Source: Pyricularia pennisetigena
Taxonomy: Eukaryota; Ascomycota; Sordariomycetes; Magnaporthales; Pyriculariaceae
Assembly (NCBI RefSeq): GCF_004337985.1
Contig: NC_043744.1
Coordinates: 2,826,408 to 2,890,407, forward strand
Direction of reading: 5' to 3'
Length of the DNA stretch: 64,000 bases
The notes under the pieces are model-generated. The model saw nothing but the letters and a program-made list of their open reading frames with translations, was not told where the DNA came from and searched no databases. Below are positions 54,744 to 64,000 of this stretch, in pieces (within the stretch, counting starts at the first letter, position 1; every line of letters begins with the position of its first letter). A program made the translations under genes and the position numbers.

Positions 54744-55761
54744 TGCATATCAAGATGGCGACACGGGCGCACCGGCTCTTCAAGTACTAGTAAACGCGAG
54801 GGGCAAGGATGCTGCTACCTGCGTGGGATCGAGAGAGGTTGGGAGAAAATACGACCTGAATCGTCCTTGGCTGCAAGAGCCATGTGGATAAAAGCGATTT
54901 CTATGCGACGACCGGGTTTTTACCTGGTTATGGTAACTGACGTATAGAATGATGAAGGGAAAAGCGGCGCGTCTCGTTGAATGGAGCACCTGCCGCAAAA
55001 GCCAATGGCAATCGCCCCACCGACGCCAAATCACGTGATATGGTTCCCCTCTCAGCCGAGCCCATATCCGATTCCGATAACCTCGTTAATTATTCCAGAA
55101 CTAACCTCTTGCCACCGGTAGGACTAGTCTAGAATGTCAGGACGATCTGTCGTCTGTTGAAATCTCGTTTATCAAATAACACTAACAGATTCTACAGAGT
55201 AGCTGCCCACAATTTTCACAAATTCTCCTCTCAGTACAGCGCGCAGCCACGCCGGCCGCGCCACTTCACTCAGCTTCAACATGCCCATTCTGACGGCTGC
55301 ACGCGTCAAGTGACGTAACCCCCAAGATATGGTGGTAGCAGGAGGTGCAGTGTCGCCTGCCGCTTGGGCCCAAAGAAAAGGGTTAAACATGCTGTTGCAT
55401 GCATATCTCCAAGACCCAGGTGACAAGTGCTTGCCGAACACTGGGGAGAGCTGCCTGCCTCTATGGAAATGATTGGGCTAGGCCTACGTAGGTAGTAAAC
55501 TAGCAGCATAATATAATTTTATTAACTCGTCTTTCGAGTGTGTTCAAAGATGGCCTCCTTCCCCCTCCTCATCGGATTATACCTGTAAGCCGATCTCCAC
55601 AGAAACTCCTCAATCTCAACACAGCGACAACTTTCATATATTGACAAATCGTCTTCACATACTGCCTGTCGAATTAAAAGTTCATTCCGGCCATTTCCCC
55701 GTTTACCTTCGACCCCAAACAGAACACCTCTGCCAAAGTCATACAGTCTTCACATCACACT
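54744..55761. other. Divergent promoter region of RAD18 and the HET gene
   Basis: A palindromic TCACGTGA lies at 55031-55038 and a CCAATGG at about 55002. The last 100 bp before the HET start are C/A-rich, as expected of a fungal leader. No gene was seen. Confidence 0.5.
55031..55038. promoter_or_regulatory. Palindromic CACGTG (E-box) site
   Basis: TCACGTGA is a perfect 8-bp palindrome with the CACGTG core of bHLH factors. It sits 288 bp before the RAD18 start and 724 bp before the HET start. A role is inferred from position only. Confidence 0.4.
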
Positions 55762-58080
55762 ATGGGACTCTGTGATCAGTGCCAGACGATTCCTTTCTGG
55801 GATCTCCCACCTTTTCAATTATCTGACTATACCTCCGGCCTAGAACAGCTTGGAAAACAACACTATCTCAACCTAACCCGCAAGGGTGATGTGCCTGCCG
55901 CAGATAAGCCAATAGGATTTCATTGGCACCAGGACCGAGGCGGCTTGTGGCAATCTGCGGCTGGCGGATGCCCTTTGTGCCGTCTTGTGGACAAGCAGGC
56001 CCGTCTGGTGCTGTCAGACTTGGATGGCGGCGACCACTATGCGCATGTCACGGAAAACACTCCACGTCAAGCTAGTCTTCTTCGGCAAATGGAGGAAAAA
56101 GTGAGGGCTCGTTTGCACGTTAGCGAGAAGGAAACGAACCAAGATGAAGACAACCACAATTTGTCGACGAGCATACCTGCGGTGGCGACCGATGATCGCA
56201 ATGTAGCTCTGCCACGGCCCAGTTTTGATCTCTGGCTCACAAATCGCGGCTCATCCGGCGCAGGCCTTATGGTCTTCTCGACTTCAATACAGGAACCTGG
56301 AGTTGCTCCAGAAAAGTGCCTCATTCCCATTGCTGTCATTGGGTTTTGCTCAAAGCCCAAGGATCCTCTTTCGAAAATTCTGGCGGGTCGCACAATCGAA
56401 GCAGTTCCGGGCCCCAGTGCGTTCGAAATTGCAAACAACTGGTTGGAGCAATGCAATAATCGCCACCTGCTTTGTTCTGAGCACCTCGGTCAGCCGCCTG
56501 CTCTTTTACTAGATTTGGGCGAGGCCACAACAAATCACAGTCAAGCAACAGTCAGACTTTGCGAGCCTCCTGAGGAGGAGCCTCTGCGATATGTTGCGCT
56601 TAGCTATTGCCATGATGAAGGGTCTAGTCATAACGCCTGGGAAAACCTCAAATCTAGCTACGCCAACATGAGAAGCAATCCCAAACGTGCGCCAGGGGAG
56701 CGTATTGAGCATGACAACCTTTGTCGGGTGTTTCAAGACGCGATAGTTGCGACTCGGAGGCTCGGGCTGCGCTACCTGTGGATCGACTCGCTGTGCATCC
56801 CAACAGTTGATGATGAGAAAACCTGGACCCGAGATTCGGAAAACCTAGCCATGGTGTACAGGTATGCTTACCTGGTAATTTCAGCCACAGGAGCGTCCGG
56901 CCCTTCGAAGGGTCTATTCGAGCAGCGGAGCCCCAAAGACTACGAGTATTTCTCAATGAAAGCACAATCAGCAGACGGCAACTATACGGTAGGCAACGTT
57001 GCAGCCATATCATTACCTCTACAGGACGAGATATGTGGACGGTGTCCTGAACTGAGGTCCGAGCCTCTCGGTCGAAGTGCCTGGGCCTTCCAGGAACGTG
57101 TTCTTGCCCGGCGAGTCTTGCATTTCACGAGAGACCAGCTTCGCTTTGAATGCATTTGTGGAGAATTTGGTATGTTATCAGAGGATGGAACTTGCAGTCC
57201 CTTGCCACGGTTTTTTCACTTGCCAAACCGATTGGAAAACGTGACCTTGCCACTAGACCCCGTGTACATCAAAGATACCGTCACCGGCGAGGTTTCCGTG
57301 GCAAAAGTTACCTCCGTCATGGAACCGTGGAGTGCGATCTTGTTTTGGTACAGCGGCCTAGATCTCGCAGACCCGTCAGATCGACTCCCTGCCATTGCCC
57401 AAACGGCGCGTGCCTTTCGTGATATGGCGCAGCTGCCTGACAAAGATAGCGATTACCTGGCAGGGATCTGGAGAAGCCATCTAATTGACGGTATGATGTG
57501 GGGATCTATGAATGATTTGCCTCTCTTTCATTCTACGGAGATTCAGGACGGCACGCCCTCTTGGTCTTGGGCATCTGTTACTGGACCTGTCACCAACATT
57601 CTGTGGACGTCGGGGAATTATAGCCTCATTGGGGAGGTCATCGAAGCTCATACTGATGTTGCCGACCCTGCTAAGCAGTTCGGGAGGGTCACTGGCGGCT
57701 TCATAAAGATCCGAGCACCAACCTTGGCTGTATCAATGGTTGAGGTCCCTTTAAAAGACGGCACAATAGGCCTGCGACCAACCGAGGCTGGTGATTCTTC
57801 TCGCCGAGTGGGGACTATCAGCGCTTTTTTTGAAACAATAGATAACAGTTTTGATCGCTCCGCAGAACAAGTTCGCCAGATGAAGCTGTTCATCGTGGTC
57901 TTGGCAAGTTCGTTGCACCCCAGCAGTGGCGAGGAGTTCTATCATGGTCTTCTTGTCACGCCAGCGAACGATAATGAGGGCGTACTGAAGAAAGTCGGAA
58001 GGTATATCCAGGCAGCAAAGGGGGCACGCAGATGGGGCATTGACCTGGATAGTCCGGTGCAGACAATCACACTTGTCTGA
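55762..58080 (+). CDS. HET-domain (heterokaryon incompatibility) protein
   Basis: HET domains trigger cell death when incompatible fungal nuclei meet. This is one intronless frame of 772 residues. It begins with a Cys-x2-Cys pair (residues 4-7) and a GFHWHQD...CPLCRL pocket near 50-80, a common N-terminal partner region. The HET domain runs from about residue 275: RYVALSYCHDEG, then FQDAIVATRRLGLRYLWIDSLCI, then MVYRYAYLVISATGA, and later GRSAWAFQERVLARRVLHF. In the first motif, canonical copies have Trp-Gly after LSYC; here it is His-Asp-Glu-Gly. No partner domain (NACHT, WD40) is present. The gene lies 1.8 kb upstream of the giant ankyrin gene. Confidence 0.92.
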   Translation: MGLCDQCQTIPFWDLPPFQLSDYTSGLEQLGKQHYLNLTRKGDVPAADKPIGFHWHQDRGGLWQSAAGGCPLCRLVDKQARLVLSDLDGGDHYAHVTENTPRQASLLRQMEEKVRARLHVSEKETNQDEDNHNLSTSIPAVATDDRNVALPRPSFDLWLTNRGSSGAGLMVFSTSIQEPGVAPEKCLIPIAVIGFCSKPKDPLSKILAGRTIEAVPGPSAFEIANNWLEQCNNRHLLCSEHLGQPPALLLDLGEATTNHSQATVRLCEPPEEEPLRYVALSYCHDEGSSHNAWENLKSSYANMRSNPKRAPGERIEHDNLCRVFQDAIVATRRLGLRYLWIDSLCIPTVDDEKTWTRDSENLAMVYRYAYLVISATGASGPSKGLFEQRSPKDYEYFSMKAQSADGNYTVGNVAAISLPLQDEICGRCPELRSEPLGRSAWAFQERVLARRVLHFTRDQLRFECICGEFGMLSEDGTCSPLPRFFHLPNRLENVTLPLDPVYIKDTVTGEVSVAKVTSVMEPWSAILFWYSGLDLADPSDRLPAIAQTARAFRDMAQLPDKDSDYLAGIWRSHLIDGMMWGSMNDLPLFHSTEIQDGTPSWSWASVTGPVTNILWTSGNYSLIGEVIEAHTDVADPAKQFGRVTGGFIKIRAPTLAVSMVEVPLKDGTIGLRPTEAGDSSRRVGTISAFFETIDNSFDRSAEQVRQMKLFIVVLASSLHPSSGEEFYHGLLVTPANDNEGVLKKVGRYIQAAKGARRWGIDLDSPVQTITLV

Positions 58081-59902
58081 ACTTCATTTCTGTGCACCAG
58101 AGTGCAACTGGGACGGCGTACAAATGATATGCAGTATGCTAGTCTAGCTAGATAGCACCTATGGTAATATCCTTCGAGAGCTGGCAGTTGCATAATAACA
58201 CCGGCTTTACATACATTAACATGAAAACCTGATATTTCTCTGCAATCGAGATAGTTAGTAGTATCAACTAGAATTTTAAGATGTCCATCTTGAGGCTTAT
58301 ACTTCAACGCCATGGCTTGCGTCGTTGAGCTTTCGTGTCGTTGAGGCTTAGCATATGGCCATGTGGGGGCGTGTTCTCCATACTTGATTGTGGAGGAGCT
58401 AGAACGCTAACTTACCGTAACGTTGTTCGCTTGGTGGTGTGGAAAAGCCTCGGGCTGCTAGCGCCACAGGATTGGGGGAACCCGAACAGAAGAACATGGA
58501 TTCGGCGACGAACTACTCGTGCAGTAACGCAGATCGTATCGCAACTTACTCCGTACCCAGTCTACTGAAAGCTGGCGGATGCATTGACTTGCGCGTCTGT
58601 TCGCTGCTTATTGCATAGGCAAGTATCTCTAGATATTCTTGCAGAAGATTGTTCTCTTTCTCGTTTTCTCGATCAAATAGGCCTAGGTTTATCTTCAATA
58701 TACTCTGAAAATTGATAGTTGAACGACTAGTTATGAACCTAATACATACTTTCCGGAAACTACGAAAGCCGCGTGTCAAGGGGCTTTTCTTTTCTCTTCT
58801 TATTCTACTCGGGGATTCATTAAGCATTGGACCAAGACTAGATCATCACCTGCCATATGGGCTATGTAGACTTGGCAAGTGGGTTCGGCAAGGGACAAAG
58901 TAGGCGATCGATAATTAGGCTTTTGGAGTGCCTTTTGCTTGGTTCCAATGGGCAAGTGAATCCACATACACACATGCAAAAGGGTTGCTTTGCTGCGCTT
59001 GAGGGCCGGTTTGTTTGCACAGTGGAGAAGGCGCAACCTCCGCACAGCAGTCAAGGCCCCATCGAGACCTGAGGATAAAAACGCCCCGTCCCTGCATGGG
59101 CTTCCTGTCAGCGCGTTTTCGCCCAAGATGCACCCTGGCGCCCCAACCGTTTCACAAGGACCCATCCTCGTTGTCGGTCCGTCCCATCTCTCTTCTTTCC
59201 ATCGTCCTTTTTTGGGATCATCCAAATTCTTTTATCCTAATTTTCCTTTATTTTTTTATGACGAATTGTAGTCAATTGGACGTTCGATGAGATCAGATTC
59301 TTGTTTAGCGGACCACTTTCGCAGCGCTAGAATTGCCCCGCCAAGTCCGAAACTACAATAGTCTGTGGTACGCCACCAGTGGTAGCAGAATCGAAAAGAC
59401 CGCCTGCCCCGTTTATCGTACTGGCTGGCTGGCTGGCTGGCTGGCTGGCACCTAACCGGCATCCAATATCAAGTTCTTCAGAGTTCGCCACTGCTGAAGA
59501 ACCACAAAACGGCAACAAAAAATCACACAGCTTCAGGCAACCATCCTGCTCTATCCTCTTCCGGCCTCGAGTAGGACCAGACGACGGGACCGGGGCTGTA
59601 ATGTGTCATCCTTCCGACGAAAGCGCCGAGTGAACCTATTTGATGTTTTGACGAGACTCTGGCTGGAAGACAGAGGTTGCACTATTCGTTTTGAGCAAAG
59701 GAGCCATATTTGAAAAAAAAAAAAAGCACAAAAAAGTTATTAGCATATTTGGGCAGCGGCGAATTTCTTCTTTTTCTTTTTCTTGCTTTTCTTCTTCTTC
59801 AGGTGTTTTCCTTCGTCTTGGCTGTCCTTACCTTTCGGCCAAATCATCACTTCCTCTCATATGGCTCCAACTCCATCTTCATAGGGCGAGTCCTCCAGCA
59901 CG
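58081..59902. other. Intergenic between HET and ankyrin genes
   Basis: No protein-like frame occurs. A (CTGG)7 microsatellite lies at 59421-59448 and an A13 tract at 59713-59725, 177 nt before the ankyrin ATG. The last 150 nt are T/C-rich. Confidence 0.5.
59421..59448 (+). repeat. (CTGG)7 microsatellite
   Basis: Seven perfect CTGG units lie in intergenic DNA, followed by CA. Confidence 0.95.
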
Positions 59903-62900
59903 ATGAGTGCAACCACTACACCCGAGGAGCGCCAATGGCGGCTCAAAAATCTGGCTCAAGAATGGAATATTCCACTGGGACCAATGGATCCCCCCACGTT
60001 GAGTCGGCCGATATCAGAACGTCTGTCGGCGAGTTTTCCCAACGTGAGCCCCAACGATGATTACATGGCCGAGGAGCTTTTGAAACGACGCCGCATAAAT
60101 GTAGAGCAGTCGCAACCTGCACAGGGCACCCTCAAGCGTGCTTTCACCAGCGCCAAGAAGAAGGGATCGTGGGAGCCCAAGGAGATCTTTGATGCGCTCG
60201 ACTCACACGTCGCCAACGCGGGCTCTGCTGGCGTGGCTGACGCACTTATCAAAAAGCTCGTGACAGCTGGAGGCACAGTCAACCATCCAAATCCCACCAA
60301 TGGCAGGAGTGGAGTGGCCACAAAGCTTCTCGTTCGACGCAAAAGCCTCGAGTCTCAAAATTTTGAAAGGAGTCGCCTACTTCAAAAGGCGGTGGAGAAC
60401 CAACAGCTGGATATGGTTACTGTCTTGGTTCCGCACGCCGACCCACTGGCCCTCGATGGCAGCCTACCGATAGCAATGCGAAGCGGAAACCTGGAAATCA
60501 CGCAGATGCTGTTAGTGCACGGCGCAAACGCATCACAAACAGCCGATGGCCAAGATGCCTTCCGCCAGCTGTGCATGGCAGGGGGCCAGGCCAGCATGGT
60601 CGGGCTTATTTTGGCGTCAGATGGTCGTCCGTCACCGGATTGGATATCGCAAGCAATGGTTGACGCTGCGCGCAAAGGATGCCATGAGACTGTATTACGG
60701 CTCAGTCGCTCCACGGCAGATGGCAGCTTTGATGGCGGCTCTGCTTTGAAGTCAGCTGTCGGGCAATGCCGTGGCGACATCACTCTGGCGATCCTCACCG
60801 GGGCCAAGCCTCCCAACGTGTCCTGCCTAAACGACGCCTTCAAGCACCTCTTCTCTCATGCGACTATAAGCCCAAGTGAAAAGCTGGCCCTTGCTGAGAT
60901 GTTACTGTGCGCGGGAGCCGAGGGCGATGCTGTTTCTGAGGCTTTGATACAAGCAACGGTTACAGAATTTTACGACATGATTGATTTATTATTGTCTCAT
61001 GGAGCTTCTATCGAGTACCAGGAATCCAAGGTTCTACGGACTGCTATATCGCATGGGAGGGCAAGTCTGGTCCGTCTACTACTGAACGAGAAAACGTCAT
61101 TGAGCGCGATGAACGCCTCTGCATGCGTCTCATGCATACCCAAACGCACCAGCCCCGAGGATCGGCATTCTCTTTTGTCATTACTGCTGCGCAAAGGCGC
61201 CGGTGGCCCCCCGCTGAGCGATGCCTTGATCAACGCTGCAGAGGCAGGCGACAATGAATGCGTGAAGCTGCTCCTTTCGCCGCACTTTCCCGGCGGCCAT
61301 CTTGCTGAGACTAACGACTTGAAAAGGGGACCCCGAACCATGGTCTATGAGAAGCATGAGATGGCGTCGGTTGATCACAGGGAGGGCTTGGCCTTGAAGA
61401 TTGCGGCCAAGACTGGCAACCTGACCTCGGTGAAGATTATGTTAGGTGCAAAGCCGGCCCCCGCAACCTTGATTGGGGTTTTCCCAGTACTCACAGGCCT
61501 ACCACCAGTCGACCGTTTCGAAATGATTGAGGCTTTCCTATCGACTGGTACTCAGGGCCTCCCCGTTTCGGATGCCTTACAGCAGGCGGTCGCAGACAAG
61601 CCTCCAAGGCGCGATGAGCGCTTGATAACATTACTGTTGAAAAACAATGCAGATGTTGATTTTAATGGCGGCGCCGCGGTCATATCCTCAGTAGCCAACC
61701 GAGACATGGCACTGCTAGAGACACTTCTTCAGAAGAGACCCGGGCCGCGGACCACTATGGCCGCAGTATCAAAAGCTATGCTGGGCTCTGACTTGGAGGC
61801 TCGTTACAAGATGATGTCAATGCTAGTCAAGTCCGCCAATGGACAGTTCGAAGGAACGGGCATCTCTGAGGCGATGATTCTGGTGCTTCAGGAGCCCAAG
61901 GTCGACTTGCGCCTACTGGAGGCGCTGGTGAAGGAAGGGCTAGCCGATGTCAATTTCAACCAGAGCGCTCCCATCATACTAGGTATGTGACAGGACCACG
62001 ACTCCACTTTCGCCTGATTTACTTTGAACAAGCTTTGCTCGGCGGCAGTTTGCGCGTCAACTCTATGTTTTGGATGAAAGTTAGCTGACTCAGTACGTTG
62101 GTCCTACATCAGCCGCAAGACATGACGACCCGGCCATTCTGGATGTTTTACTTCGTTACGGTCAACCGACGCCAGAGAGCTTAGAAAGAGCCCTCCAGAG
62201 ACTTTCGGAGATGCCATCTACTCCGGAAAAAGGCCACAAGATGCAAGCCGTGTTGTCACGTAGCAATAACAAAAGGGACTCGATGTCAAGTTTGCTGGTG
62301 GCTGAAGTCCAGACTGTACTCAACACCCCACCGGAAAACCGGGTCCTTACCGTCGTGAAGACATTACTGAGTGGCGGTGCCGATGTCAACAGCCAAAAAG
62401 GACGGAGCCTGTGCATGGCTGTCAAGGCAGGAAATGTGCAGCTGGTGGACCTTTTGTTCACAGGCAAGCCGAACCCCACGAGTTTGGCAGCGGCCATGCC
62501 ATGCGCTCTCAACAACAGCGATCCTATGGACCGCCTGACATTTACTCAAAGGCTGTTGGATGCTGGTGCACCAGCAATCGAAGCAAACAGGGCGTTGGTA
62601 CATGCCGTTCAGGCGTATCCCAACGATTTGCCCCTTATCAATGTACTGGCAGCAAAGGCTAACAGCTCGGACGGCGATGCCATCACCAAAGCGGTCAAAA
62701 TTGGGAGGCCTGATATTCTGGAGTTGATACTTGCCAAAACACCACGCAAGTGCGCGCCTCCAGTGCTGAACGCTGTATTGGCAGAGGCTATGAGCATGCA
62801 GGAACATGAGCCAAGAAGTGCAGCCTGCGAGCTACTGTTGAAGGCGGGGGCCTCTGGGACTGCTGTATCCGAGGCTTTGCTTCAGGCAGCGGCCGACGGC

Positions 62901-64000
62901 GACTTGAGCTTGGTAAAGATCCTAGTGAATGCCGGTGCAAGCATCGAATACCAGGACGGACAGGCCGTAGTAGAGGCGTGTAGAGCCGGGGCAAGCGAAG
63001 TACTGAAAATGCTATTCTCTGGGCCGTCGGCTTCGAACTCGTTCAAGAAACAGACGTTGCTGCGAGGATTTCAGGCAGCAACCGACGTTGGGGACTTGCA
63101 GAAGCGCTGTGCTGTTTTTCGATTGTTACTCGAACGAGGAGTTGCAGGAGATATCGTTGACGCTCAGCTTGTATCGGCAGCAAGATTTGGCGATGAAGGG
63201 CTTGACCTTGTCCGGCTACTTCTGCAGTGGGGAAGCAACCCAGATCATAACAGTGGAGAAGCTATCTGGACTTCGACTCGCAGCGCATTTCTCAGCAGCT
63301 TGAGGATGATGTTGGGTATTGAAAACGTGGGAGGCCAACAGAAGAAGCCATCACATGGGACAATGATTCGATCCCTCAAGGCAAGCTGGCGACTAAGCAC
63401 TGAGCCCAGATATGAGGTGATCAAGATGCTCTTTGAGGCCGGGTTACCGGTCACCGAGGAGGTGCATGTTGGTTTAGGCAAGGCAGTCAACGACGAGAAT
63501 GTGGACATGCGCCTGATACAGCTGCTGCTGGCCAATGGTGCCTCACCCCTGACAAACGGCTGCCAGGCCTTGAGTGACGCTACGCAGAAGCTGATGCTTC
63601 CTGTGCTGGAACTGTTCCTCAAGTCAGAGGTTCCCGAATCGGATGTATCTTGGGCGTTTGGGCAGGCATTCACCGAGGCCAACGCGGAATCATGGCTGTC
63701 CGATGCTGGTCTTGAGGTTGCCAAAATGCTACTGGACAAAGGAGCGGGCGGTGAGAATGTCGCCTCTGCCCTTGTGGGTGCAATCGATAACTATGGGACG
63801 GAAAAAGACGCCACCGCTCGTCGATTCACTGACATTCTGATGAGCTCCTCGGCGAACGTTGGAGCCGGATCCGGCGCGGCACTGGAAAAGGCTGCCGAAT
63901 CCGCCGACAAGGAATTAATCAAGAGGCTTCTTGCCTCAAATCCGAGCTCCGAGGCAATATCAACGGCATTCCCGCGCATTTTTGATCAAGACCTGCCAGA
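59903..64000 (+). CDS. Giant ankyrin-repeat protein, 3' end outside the window
   Basis: Exon 1 is 59903-61982 (693 residues plus one base); exon 2 runs from 62113 to beyond 64000, in frame to the edge, for 1323 residues visible. The 130-nt intron is GTATGT..CAG. Residues 1-150 are non-repetitive and basic, with a helix near 110-135. From about 150 on, ankyrin-like units follow (LLLSHGASIEY, LVRLLLNEKTS, VKLLLSPH), many degenerate and lacking the TPLHxA core. A higher-order unit recurs: a G-x-V-S-E/D-A-L segment, then a helix ending LLL-x-HGAS. No NACHT, HET or membrane domain is visible. Such proteins are common in ascomycetes with unknown role. The Met at 59903 is the first in frame after a T/C-rich leader. 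Confidence 0.85.

Noticed and set aside
1..64000. CRISPR arrays, bacterial operons, insertion sequences, riboswitches
   Set aside because: Spliced genes and fungal families throughout; no evenly spaced repeat array seen.

Overview
The window is a piece of a filamentous ascomycete chromosome. Genes are separated by 0.2-3 kb, introns are short (about 55-550 nt) with GT..AG ends and CTAAC-like branch points, and the gene set includes a HET-domain gene, a Pth11/rhodopsin-type membrane receptor, a large ankyrin protein, an FNIP/Lst4-like protein and a fungal chitin-deacetylase-like protein. Sordariomycetes fits best, possibly Magnaporthales, but that placement is impression only. I saw no rRNA, tRNA or CRISPR array.

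Left edge (1 to about 2990): very AT-rich DNA without genes. It holds a short repeat present twice, 1040 bp apart, with several C/T-type differences, and looks like a transposon relic worn down by RIP-type mutation. Next to it (4503-6181) is a zinc/cadmium-type CDF transporter gene that can be spliced through seven exons but carries an in-frame TGA and a one-base frameshift, so it is called a pseudogene.

9.2-23.4 kb: an orthodox aquaporin (+), a 1287-residue FNIP/Lst4-like TORC1-pathway protein (+), a small DUF427 protein (-) and a CSC1/TMEM63-type osmosensitive channel (-).

26-37.7 kb: an FAD monooxygenase (+), a CYSTM tail protein (-), the riboflavin enzyme RIB7 (+), a Cue1-like ERAD protein (-), CCR4-NOT subunit NOT2 (-, seven exons including a 13-nt first exon) and a seven-helix fungal rhodopsin-like protein (-).

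39-50.5 kb, all on the minus strand: a secreted Ser/Thr-rich protein with Kex2-like sites, an Arg/Ser-rich protein with a conserved-looking Gly/Ala-rich tail, a secreted polysaccharide deacetylase with three N-terminal repeat domains, and an FSH1-type serine hydrolase.

51.5-64 kb: CHM7 (ESCRT-III, +), RAD18 (postreplication repair E3, -), a HET-domain protein (+) and the first 1323 residues of a giant ankyrin protein (+) that runs off the right end. There are no operons; most neighbours are functionally unrelated housekeeping genes. The accessory flavour is at the two edges: the decayed repeat plus dead transporter on the left, and HET plus ankyrin on the right. Homopolymer A/T tracts of 13-37 nt recur; those just upstream of start codons are mostly A on the coding strand, and those just downstream of stops are mostly T. 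Exon coordinates were derived by hand; each spliced gene listed closes in frame.
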